NCBI GenBank assembly: GCA_052400665.1
Contig: JBQTGK010000004.1
Origin: JBQTGK01 sp052400665
GTDB lineage: Bacteria > Bacteroidota > Bacteroidia > Bacteroidales > Marinifilaceae
Strand: one strand, 5' to 3'
Length of the DNA: 64,000 nucleotides
The notes beneath the pieces are model-generated. The model saw only the letters and a list, made by a program, of their open reading frames with translations, was not told the DNA's origin and made no database searches. Positions 46,290 through 54,196 of the stretch are shown here, piece after piece. Position 1 is the stretch's first letter. The number at the start of each line of letters is the position of its first letter. The translations under genes were made by a program, and so were the position numbers.

Positions 46290-47612
46290 TTAATAGAATT
46301 GAAACCAGTCGATGGTAAAAAATGAATTGTTTTCACCTTTAAACACTAAGTATAAGGCGTGTTTCCCTTTTGTGGTTTTTATTTCACACTCCGAAATTTG
46401 AAAAGCTGTATTGTTGGCTGTACTTGTGAGTTTACAACTGCCAATAAGTTTTCCCTTAGGCTGATCTAATCTTAATTCAACCAAGCCATCATTGGAAACA
46501 TTGGTTTTAATCCGAAAGTTTTTTAGTTGTTTGTCAAAGTTCAAATATTTATAGGCTGCATAATCGCCATCCGTAATATTTGTTAACTCTTCATTTGGAA
46601 TATCGTTGGATTCGCTTTCGTCGATAAATACTTTACCTGATAGAAAACATGTTCTTTCTGCTTGTAATAGCTTGCTAGCAGATAATGGCTTTCCTGCACC
46701 TTGCGTAGTCATTTCTACTTCATCAATTGTTCCATCCTTGTTGATTTTAATGGGCTCGATACAAGCTTTGCGGAATTTCTGAGAATTGTGTGTTGAACGA
46801 TGGTAAAAAACATACCATTGATCCTTGAATTTTTCAATAGAACCATGATTGTTCCACACTGTAGGATCACAACCAATATTATCAATAATAACTCCTTTGT
46901 ATTCGAATGGTCCCATTGGGCTTTTACTGATTGCGTATCCTAAACAAGTTGGACGATTTTCACGACTGTCATCAGCACATACAAAATAGTACCAATCTCC
47001 AATTTTTCGGATAGATGATCCTTCATGAAAAGCTTTGTTTCCTGCTTCATCTAAAGGAAGAGTTATTGTTGATGAGTCAATTTCTGTCATGTTTGCTTTC
47101 AACTTAGCAACTTTTGGTTTTGCTTGTCCCCAATAGTAGTATGCTTGTCCATCGTCATCAACCAAAACGGCTGGATCAATCTGATTAGGTCCATGAATTT
47201 GTTTTCCAGTAGTAAATGGTCCCAAAGGCGATTGACTAGTTGCCACACCTTCGCTTAGTTTTTTTGGCGAACAGTAATACAAGTAATATGTTCCGTTTTT
47301 ATAGGCACAGTCTGGTGCAAATAGCAATCTATCATGATAATCGACTTGATCAAATTCTCCTTTCGAGGCAAAAGTGTTTTCTACAAAATTCCAATCTTGT
47401 AAATTATCAGAGAACAGAACATGATGTTTGTAGGAACACCAAAAATCATCACTTTCATCTCGAGAACCATAGATATATATTTTACCATCTTGCCAAACAT
47501 GAGCTTCAGGATCGGCGATATACATACCAGCCGGAACAATTGGGTTTTGTGCCAAGCTCGCTAAACATAGAAATATGCCTATTGCTGATAAAAAAAGAGA
47601 TTGCTTATTCAT
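46290..47612 (-). CDS. GH43-family glycosidase with C-terminal CBM6-like domain
   Basis: A 440-residue protein from ATG 47612 (a GTG lies one codon upstream), with a signal peptide to about SLAQN. The five-bladed propeller has the GH43 triad: base Asp in YIADPEAHV, pKa-modulating Asp in QIDPAVLVDDDG and acid Glu in AFHEGSSIRK. The C-terminal about 130 residues look like CBM6 (LTNITDGDYAAYKYLNF ... FFTIDWFQFY). The family includes arabinofuranosidases, xylosidases, galactofuranosidases and exo-galactanases. In this locus an action on a galactan side chain is plausible but unproven. The operator is 118 bp upstream. Confidence 0.87.
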   Translation of the reverse strand: MNKQSLFLSAIGIFLCLASLAQNPIVPAGMYIADPEAHVWQDGKIYIYGSRDESDDFWCSYKHHVLFSDNLQDWNFVENTFASKGEFDQVDYHDRLLFAPDCAYKNGTYYLYYCSPKKLSEGVATSQSPLGPFTTGKQIHGPNQIDPAVLVDDDGQAYYYWGQAKPKVAKLKANMTEIDSSTITLPLDEAGNKAFHEGSSIRKIGDWYYFVCADDSRENRPTCLGYAISKSPMGPFEYKGVIIDNIGCDPTVWNNHGSIEKFKDQWYVFYHRSTHNSQKFRKACIEPIKINKDGTIDEVEMTTQGAGKPLSASKLLQAERTCFLSGKVFIDESESNDIPNEELTNITDGDYAAYKYLNFDKQLKNFRIKTNVSNDGLVELRLDQPKGKLIGSCKLTSTANNTAFQISECEIKTTKGKHALYLVFKGENNSFFTIDWFQFY

Positions 47613-47654
47613 CACTTATTGTGTTTGTATATTCAAATAGTATCAGATTTTCTG

Positions 47655-47700
47655 TAAAAAAATCCCAAAACCGTCTTTTGTAAAGATAGTTTTGGGATTT
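47655..47700 (-). terminator. Terminator of GH29 copy 3, overlapping the GH43 promoter
   Basis: AATCCCAAAAC pairs with GTTTTGGGATT (47661-47671 / 47689-47699). On the minus strand a T-rich run follows the stem (47660-47655). Confidence 0.78.
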
Positions 47701-47742
47701 AATTGAAATGGGGTTAATACTATAAAAAAACAGGGGGGTATT
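47681..47742 (-). promoter_or_regulatory. GH43-GH3 promoter: C-rich operator plus -7 box inside the terminator
   Basis: On the minus strand AATACCCCCC (47742-47733) is followed by TATCTTTA (47688-47681), a TAnnTTTG box with one change, 45 bp after the last C. The -7 box lies in the loop of the GH29 terminator. Confidence 0.6.
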
Positions 47743-47795
47743 ACAAAAAGAAGGGATCCTCAATCTTTCGATAACTTTCTTCCTGATTTTTTTGT

Positions 47796-49316
47796 TTAGT
47801 TTTTCAATTCAATTTTGTAGACGAGAGCAGCATCTGCTTCTGCAGGTTTTTGCTTGGGAGATGTAATTCTTAAGCCTTGTTTTGTTCTTTTCCAAGAGAT
47901 CTTTTCATTGCTTCCTAATACTGAAATTGATTTTATTTTTAAGTGTTTTGCTTTGTCGGCAAAGGTGGTTAGTAGTTTCTCTTGGCTTGCTCCTGGCCAT
48001 CCCAATTGAATAGCATAAATTGTTTTCCCATTTTGAGTAAAGCGAACATCCTCAGCATTCAAGTTATTTAATCCTTTTTTGATTCCTCCATATTCATTCC
48101 AGGCATCTTCCGGATCACGCTTTAATTCCGTTGTTCCTTCTCCATATGCCACAAACGGTCTTGTGTTGTAAATGGCTTCACCGTACAATTTCATCCAAGC
48201 ACCAATGCCTTCCATCGCCTTTACTTGCTCTAGAGGAATGGTTCCGTCGGCCATAGGGCCAGCAGATAAAAGCATAATTCCATTTTTACTCACTACTTCG
48301 GCTAACATACGAATCGCCTTAGCAGGTTGTATCGCAGTCCGTTTGGTTTTATCGTAACACCATGCACTACCTAAAATAAAATCAGTAATCCAAACATTAG
48401 GCGTTATGTCTTCCATCGTAGCGCGTTCCACATTCACAACTGCTAATTTGGTAGGGAAAAAGTCCCCCTTGGTGTTTACTACGACTTCTTTATTTTCTTC
48501 TGCAGCTTTGTTAAAATAATTGCTTAAAAATTGTTGGCGGTGCTGCTCATCAATAAAGCGTTGACCAAAGTCCATCCAAATATAGTCGGGGCAATGTGCA
48601 TCAATTACCTCATTTAGTTTGTTTAACCACAAATCTTGAGCTTCGGCATAATCCATATTGCAATATAATTTGCGATATTTCTCATCTTGTGGCACTTCAC
48701 AATTGTCGTAAGTCAAATTGTACTTACTCACTGGTCGTAAAAAGGAGTTTTCAGGTTTTACGTAAAACATATTGTGGAATCCATGATGGAAAGTGGCCAT
48801 GAATTTTAAGTCACGTTTTTTTGTTTCTTCTGCAATTGCTTTTACAACATCGATATGAGGTCCCATACTTGCAGAGTTCCACTCGTTTACTTTACTGTTC
48901 CACAATGAAAAACCATCGTGATGTTCTGCAATGGAACCAATGAATTTTGCTCCCATTCCTTCAAATAGGTCCACCCATTCTTTTGCATCGAATTTAGGTG
49001 CTTTCCACATGGGAATGAAATCATGATAATCAAAATCTTCACCATAAGTAGCTCTGTGTTCTTCATAGATTTCACTTCCCCAAAGATTTTCACGATCAGG
49101 CACATACATCCAACGGGGATACCATTCGCCACCTTTTGCTGGAACAGAATAAACACCCCAATGAAAGTAAATGCCCAATTTAGCATTAGCAAACCATTCG
49201 GGCACAGCTTTGTGTGTTTTTAGGCTTTCCCATTCAGGAGTGTATTTTTCTTGTGCATTACTTATTTTTAAGGCGAAAATAAGTGCAAAAATGAAGGCGT
49301 ATTTAATGAGTTTCAT
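47796..49316 (-). CDS. GH29 alpha-L-fucosidase/alpha-L-galactosidase (copy 3)
   Basis: A 506-residue protein from the ATG at 49314-49316, which gives a type I signal peptide (MKLIKYAFIFALIF to SNAQE). A 20-residue in-frame extension to 49376 would bury the signal and overlap the promoter. GH29 signatures are PEWFANAKLGIYFHWGVYSV, IAEHHDGFSLWN and a probable nucleophile Asp in YIWMDFG. The C-terminal beta domain has RFTQNGKTIYAIQL. Unlike copies 1 and 2 it is not a lipoprotein, so it is probably soluble in the periplasm. It has its own operator-bearing promoter. Confidence 0.88.
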   Translation of the reverse strand: MKLIKYAFIFALIFALKISNAQEKYTPEWESLKTHKAVPEWFANAKLGIYFHWGVYSVPAKGGEWYPRWMYVPDRENLWGSEIYEEHRATYGEDFDYHDFIPMWKAPKFDAKEWVDLFEGMGAKFIGSIAEHHDGFSLWNSKVNEWNSASMGPHIDVVKAIAEETKKRDLKFMATFHHGFHNMFYVKPENSFLRPVSKYNLTYDNCEVPQDEKYRKLYCNMDYAEAQDLWLNKLNEVIDAHCPDYIWMDFGQRFIDEQHRQQFLSNYFNKAAEENKEVVVNTKGDFFPTKLAVVNVERATMEDITPNVWITDFILGSAWCYDKTKRTAIQPAKAIRMLAEVVSKNGIMLLSAGPMADGTIPLEQVKAMEGIGAWMKLYGEAIYNTRPFVAYGEGTTELKRDPEDAWNEYGGIKKGLNNLNAEDVRFTQNGKTIYAIQLGWPGASQEKLLTTFADKAKHLKIKSISVLGSNEKISWKRTKQGLRITSPKQKPAEADAALVYKIELKN

Positions 49317-49757
49317 AAGGTATTCGGTTTTTATTTTAAGCTTAGGATAAATGTAGAGAATAGGCATCGTATGCATCTAAACAATTTATCGCTCTAATAG
49401 GGGGGGTATTTGGTTTGTAAAAGTGAAATGTTTTTTTGCAATTGAAAATTCTAAGATTAGAAAACTTTCTCTGTAAAGTGGGTTTTGTCAATATGTATAA
49501 TAGTTAGGTGTTTGCACGTGATAAAAACTTTATAAAATATTTCTAAGTCAATTTTAGTGAATCTTTTTGAGCTTAAAGGATATGTTTGTTTTGTCATCAA
49601 TGAATTTTGCGTTTAGCTTAGAATTTAAGTTATCCTTTAACAAGCTTTTAAAGAATTTCTTATTTCTCCCTTCTATTGGCTTTATATTTTTCCTTTTAAA
49701 CTGCCCTAAATGCAGTAATATTATGATTCTATAATAAACTATAATTAGTATATCGTA
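49317..49757. promoter_or_regulatory. Divergent GH29/GH2 control region
   Basis: This 441-bp spacer contains the GH29 copy 3 promoter: AAATACCCCCCC on the minus strand (49412-49401), with TACATTTA (minus, 49355-49348) 46 bp after the last C. Toward GH2 only a weak site is seen (next entry). The middle 250 bases are AT-rich, with no ORF and no strong hairpin. Confidence 0.6.
49664..49723 (+). promoter_or_regulatory. Weak C-rich site and -7-like box before GH2 (49758)
   Basis: TTTCTCCCTTCTATTG (49664-49679) shares CCCTTCTATTG with the SusC operator region. TAATATTA (49716-49723) lies 46 bp after the last C but has two mismatches to TAnnTTTG. Confidence 0.35.
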
Positions 49758-52679
49758 ATGAGAAAATTAAATCTATTATTAAGCTTCTTAATTCTTCATA
49801 CTTGTTTATTCGCAAGTGCAAAAGAATTACCTTATGGTTATCCCGATTCCAATAGAAGTAAGATCTGTATTAATACAGGATGGAAATTCCATTTGGGAAA
49901 TGCCGATGGGAAGTATTTTGAAGCAACATTTGATGATGAAAGTTGGGAAATGGTGAGCGTTCCACATACGCTTAAGCCGACATCTTTGACACTTGACTTT
50001 TGTAAAGATGGTAAAGATCAACCAACTTTTCAACGTAATGTAGGATGGTATCGCAAAAGCTTATCAGTAACAAAAGATCCCAATAAAAAAGTTTTTCTTG
50101 AATTCGAAGGGGCACATCAGGTTACCGATTTGTGGGTGAACGGAAAGCATGTAGGACAATTTGCTGTTACTGGCTATTCTCCTTTTCATTTCGATATCTC
50201 AGATTTTGTTAATAGAGGAGCTAATAATCAGATTACTTTGATGGTGGATAACCGAAGAAATGATGCGATACCTCCAGATCCTGGACCTTTCGACTATGTG
50301 AAATTTAGTGGTTTGTATCGTGATGTTTATTTGGTTGAGACGGATCCTGTACATATTACTTATAACTATGAAGCTTTAAAAGCGGGAATAACGATTACTA
50401 CACCTACTGTTGATCCTGTAAATATGAATGCTACGATCAATATAAAAACAGTAGTTCGTAACGAATATTCAGAGCTTAAAAAATGTAAGGTCATTAATAG
50501 AGTAATTGATGCGAATCATTTGGTTGTGCTTAAGTTGGTTTCAGAGCAAGAAATAAAGCCAGGAGAAGATTTTGAATTTAACCAAATTGGTGGAATAGAG
50601 GATGATTTGCACTTGTGGGATGTTGAAAATCCATATTTGTATCGTGTAAATACAGAGGTTTTGATTGATGGACAGAGTGTTGATTGTTTGGAAAATAAGT
50701 TAGGAATTAGAACATTTCGATTGGATAATGAATTGGGTTTTATGCTCAATGGAAAGCCAATTGATTTGATTGGTTTTAACCGTCATCAGCATTACGCTTA
50801 TATTGGAGATGCGCTTCCAAATTCTCTTCATTACAAAGATATGCTTCAGTTTAAGCAATTGGGATTTAATGTGGTTCGAACTGCTCATTATCCTCACGAT
50901 AATGCGTTAATGGATGCTTGCGATGAGTTGGGGATTTTAGTGTACGAAGAGGCACCAACTTGGACTACGATTTCTAAGAATCCGAAGTGGTGGGATAATT
51001 TCGAAAAGGCAGCCAGAATCATGGTTCGAAATCACAGAAATCATCCTTCCATTGTAATTTGGGGTGCTGGTGTTAACCATAGAGGATATGTGCCACGTGC
51101 GCATTATACAATAAAACAAGAAGATCCGATTCGTTTAACAGCTTCGCAAGGCGCTCGTTGGACAGGTTGGCAAACTTCTGGATTAACGGATATCAACGCA
51201 AATATGTTGTATGGTCCATTTATTTGGGATCGATCGGAACCCATGTTCGCAATGGAAGGACATTCGGGACCAGTAGAAGTAGCGACTCATAAACGAGATC
51301 CAAAAATGGTAGGGATTATTTCTTGGACTGCTCATGCTTATTATACTTTTCATCCTACACATCCGAAGTACAAAAGTATGAAGGATAGAACTAGAAGTGG
51401 TGCAATGACTATTTTTCGTCAGCCTAAAAAAGGCTTACTTTGGTATCCTTCCGAAATGAGGAAAGAGCCGTATTTGCATATAGAAGAAGATTGGAAAGCA
51501 AATACAAATGCACTAAATATTTATAGTAATGCTGATGAGGTAGAGCTTTTTGTGAATGGAAAATCAATTGCTAAACAAAAGCCAATGTCTGATTCTATTT
51601 ATGTAGGTTTGGATCATCCTCCTTTCTTGTTTACAGTTAATAAGTTTGAAGCAGGAGAATTAAAAGCAATAGGTTATAAAGGTGGAAAAGAATATGTTTC
51701 GAAAATAATTCGAACACCGGAAAAATCTAAAAGTCTTAGAATTGTATTGGATACGGTAGGACGTAAGTTTGAAGCTGATGGGTCGGATATTTTAGTGGCT
51801 TATGCACAAGTTGTAGATAAAAATGGAACTTTAGTTCGAGATTCGGTAGGAGAAGTTAGCTTTTCTATTTCTGGACCTGCGAGTATTTATGGTGATAAGG
51901 CTGGAATTAATGCCAATCCAATGTTCATTGAGACAGGAGAAGCACCAGTTTTAATTCAAGCGGGAACTACTCCTGGACAAATTAAACTGACAGCGAAAAG
52001 CAAAGGTTTAAAATCTGCAAGTGTCACATTTAATTCCGTAGGCAAAGAAAACGATCTAGTTTTAGCAAATGCAAAACCGATTTACGATTTTGAAAAAATT
52101 CGTGTAGATATGGGAGCTCCCGATCAATTGGTTCAATTTGGATGGACAGAATGGAGTGCTGAAGATAACAAACCATCTTCTAAAAAACTTGATATTTTAG
52201 GAGGTGTAGAAGCTAAGGTATATGCTAATTCTACTGATGGTGTTCTTCGTTGGTTGGGCGAAATGAATGTAATTGGAAAGTATGGTTTTGCTTATGGAGA
52301 GGGAGTTATTGGCTTGGATAAAAATGGCATGACACTTGAGTTTGCGAAGCTACCAAAAGGAACTTACAAATTAACTTCCTGGCATCATGCACCCAGAACC
52401 AATACCGATTTAATGGATACGAATGTGGCCAAGCTTAAGAGTTTGAGGATTCATCTTTTACCTTATGCGAAAGAAATTAGTATATCTGTAAACGATACAG
52501 AATTGTCTAAGGTGAAAGTGACAGAAGGTAAGGAGATGCAATTCGAACCAGTTTCAACTGCTGAAACAGTATTTTATTCCGATGGGTTAAATCCTGTAAA
52601 AGTTGTATTTAAAGATGCTAAAACAAACAAAGGTGTTTGGTTAAATGCATTTGAATTAAGCGAGTGGTTTTCTAAATAG
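49758..52679 (+). CDS. GH2-family protein with an altered acid/base position
   Basis: A 973-residue protein with a signal peptide (to about ASAKE). GH2 jelly roll (about 30-200), Ig-like domain and TIM barrel are recognisable (IGFNRHQHYAYIGDALP, GFNVVRTAHYPHDN). A DUF4982-like region follows (about 590-760), then a C-terminal about 180-residue beta domain with a malectin-like look. Where active GH2 enzymes carry G-N-E, this one reads IWGAGVNHRG: the catalytic acid/base Glu appears to be Asn440. A candidate nucleophile Glu500 is kept in FAMEGHSG. It may use another residue, have an unusual substrate, or bind rather than cleave. It is single in its transcript, between GH29 copy 3 and a terminator. 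Confidence 0.8.
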   Translation: MRKLNLLLSFLILHTCLFASAKELPYGYPDSNRSKICINTGWKFHLGNADGKYFEATFDDESWEMVSVPHTLKPTSLTLDFCKDGKDQPTFQRNVGWYRKSLSVTKDPNKKVFLEFEGAHQVTDLWVNGKHVGQFAVTGYSPFHFDISDFVNRGANNQITLMVDNRRNDAIPPDPGPFDYVKFSGLYRDVYLVETDPVHITYNYEALKAGITITTPTVDPVNMNATINIKTVVRNEYSELKKCKVINRVIDANHLVVLKLVSEQEIKPGEDFEFNQIGGIEDDLHLWDVENPYLYRVNTEVLIDGQSVDCLENKLGIRTFRLDNELGFMLNGKPIDLIGFNRHQHYAYIGDALPNSLHYKDMLQFKQLGFNVVRTAHYPHDNALMDACDELGILVYEEAPTWTTISKNPKWWDNFEKAARIMVRNHRNHPSIVIWGAGVNHRGYVPRAHYTIKQEDPIRLTASQGARWTGWQTSGLTDINANMLYGPFIWDRSEPMFAMEGHSGPVEVATHKRDPKMVGIISWTAHAYYTFHPTHPKYKSMKDRTRSGAMTIFRQPKKGLLWYPSEMRKEPYLHIEEDWKANTNALNIYSNADEVELFVNGKSIAKQKPMSDSIYVGLDHPPFLFTVNKFEAGELKAIGYKGGKEYVSKIIRTPEKSKSLRIVLDTVGRKFEADGSDILVAYAQVVDKNGTLVRDSVGEVSFSISGPASIYGDKAGINANPMFIETGEAPVLIQAGTTPGQIKLTAKSKGLKSASVTFNSVGKENDLVLANAKPIYDFEKIRVDMGAPDQLVQFGWTEWSAEDNKPSSKKLDILGGVEAKVYANSTDGVLRWLGEMNVIGKYGFAYGEGVIGLDKNGMTLEFAKLPKGTYKLTSWHHAPRTNTDLMDTNVAKLKSLRIHLLPYAKEISISVNDTELSKVKVTEGKEMQFEPVSTAETVFYSDGLNPVKVVFKDAKTNKGVWLNAFELSEWFSK

Positions 52680-52696
52680 ACAGTAAACTAAAAAGG

Positions 52697-52741
52697 AAAG
52701 GCATTTACCATTAGATTTTTCAAACGGTAAATGCCTTTTCT
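52697..52741. terminator. Bidirectional terminator between GH2 and sulfatase
   Basis: AAAGGCATTTACC pairs perfectly with GGTAAATGCCTTT (52726-52738) and is flanked by A-rich and T-rich runs. The genes are convergent. Confidence 0.85.
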
Positions 52742-52757
52742 TTAAATTGGATTTTTG

Positions 52758-54188
52758 TTATTTCAATAATAAATTTTCCCAATATTTCAGTAAATCTTCA
52801 TTACTGATGTTTTCATCCAAATTTCTTTTTTCAATGGCTTTTTTGAAATACAAAGCAGATGATTCCTTCGCTTGTTGAATGGTTTCATCTGATTCAGGAA
52901 TCATATTTCTTTCAAATTCCTTCATGTTATTCGAAAGCTTTTTAAAGAGCTTCTTCTTTACGGATTTATAACTTTTATTACTTGCCAAATTATTCAATTC
53001 CATAGGGTCTTTTTCCAGATCAAATAGTTCAATTTTAGGTCGAGTAGGAGCCATAAATTTTTTGTAAGGATCGTCTAATTTTCCTTCCTTATAAAGTTGA
53101 TGATACAAGGCAAAAGCTGGATATTGAAGCTTTTTGTAACTGCTCAATTGCATCCAAGGAGTATTTGGCATTCGATTCCAAATTAGTTTAAACTTGCCAT
53201 CGCAAATGCTTCGAATGTTATCGGCAGCATCACCAGTTCTTTGTCTAAAAGCATAAATATATTCTCGTTTTTCAGCTTTCTCTCCCAAAAATACTTGACC
53301 ATTCATATAATCAGGCACAGAAATCCCCGCTAGATTAAGAGAAGTGGCTGCTACATCAACCAAGCTTACCAGTTGATCATCAACTTGATTGGCTTTTATT
53401 TTATTTGGATAACGAATGATTAGAGGGATTTTGATACCACCTTCGTATAAAAATTGCTTGTCGCGTAAATGAGGTCGACCATGATCTCCAAAAACAATTA
53501 CAATTGTATTATCTGCTAAGCCTTCGTCTTCCAATCGTTTCAAAATTTCACCTACGTAATGATCACAATGTTGCACACTTTCCAAGTACCAAGCCCAATC
53601 TGCTTTTAGTAAAGGATGGTTTGGGTAACACTTAGGTAGACTTTTTACTGTTTTTGGATCAATAGGGTTTTCAGCATCATGATGAAATGTACGATGAGGG
53701 TCGCCAATTTGTACCTGAGCAAAAAAAGGCTGACCTTCGGCTCTTTGTTTCCAATCTGTTCCATCGTAATTTACTTTATCTAAAAAGTTATAATCTTTTT
53801 TTCCGTTTTGTTTCATGTTCTTGGCACTACCATTGGAGCAGAAATAACCAGCTTTCTGAAAATATTCAACAATGTTTGGTATACCATCGGGTAAATTAGT
53901 CCTATTAATGGTTCTGTGATCCTGACAATTTACTGCAGTCGGGTACATTCCTGTAATCATGGAAGAGCGACTCGCCGAACAAACCGAAGCATTGGAATAG
54001 GCGTTGGTGAACCTGGTTCCTTGGGTTGCCAATAGGTCCATATTGGGCGTTTTAACATCAGGATTACCATAACAAGAAAGTTCTGCACCCAAATCATCAC
54101 CATTAATCCATACAATATTTGGACGTTCTTGTGCATTCAGAAAGAGGCTATTAAAAACGATTGATAGTGTGAGTATAAATTTATTCAT
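52758..54188 (-). CDS. S1-family sulfatase with CxAxR maturation motif
   Basis: A 476-residue protein with a signal peptide (to about LNAQE). The formylglycine site reads CSASR in NASVCSASRSSMITG, the accepted Pro-to-Ala variant. Metal-site residues are in VWINGDDLGAELSCYG and VIVFGDHGRPHLRDK. The late block IELFDLEKDPMELNNLA is also typical of S1 enzymes. It desulfates oligosaccharides in the periplasm. It is the last gene of the FAD-GH117-propeller-sulfatase operon, 8 bp after the propeller gene, so its substrate probably contains or leads to anhydrogalactose. The sulfate position is unknown. Confidence 0.9.
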   Translation of the reverse strand: MNKFILTLSIVFNSLFLNAQERPNIVWINGDDLGAELSCYGNPDVKTPNMDLLATQGTRFTNAYSNASVCSASRSSMITGMYPTAVNCQDHRTINRTNLPDGIPNIVEYFQKAGYFCSNGSAKNMKQNGKKDYNFLDKVNYDGTDWKQRAEGQPFFAQVQIGDPHRTFHHDAENPIDPKTVKSLPKCYPNHPLLKADWAWYLESVQHCDHYVGEILKRLEDEGLADNTIVIVFGDHGRPHLRDKQFLYEGGIKIPLIIRYPNKIKANQVDDQLVSLVDVAATSLNLAGISVPDYMNGQVFLGEKAEKREYIYAFRQRTGDAADNIRSICDGKFKLIWNRMPNTPWMQLSSYKKLQYPAFALYHQLYKEGKLDDPYKKFMAPTRPKIELFDLEKDPMELNNLASNKSYKSVKKKLFKKLSNNMKEFERNMIPESDETIQQAKESSALYFKKAIEKRNLDENISNEDLLKYWENLLLK

Positions 54189-54196
54189 TGGTTTTA

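Noticed and set aside
47240..47683. Open frame of 147 codons on the plus strand
   Set aside because: It overlaps the GH43 coding start, its promoter and the GH29 terminator on the other strand, and shows no recognisable domain.
49317..49376. 20-residue N-terminal extension of GH29 copy 3
   Set aside because: It would bury the signal peptide and overlap the -7 box at 49348-49355.
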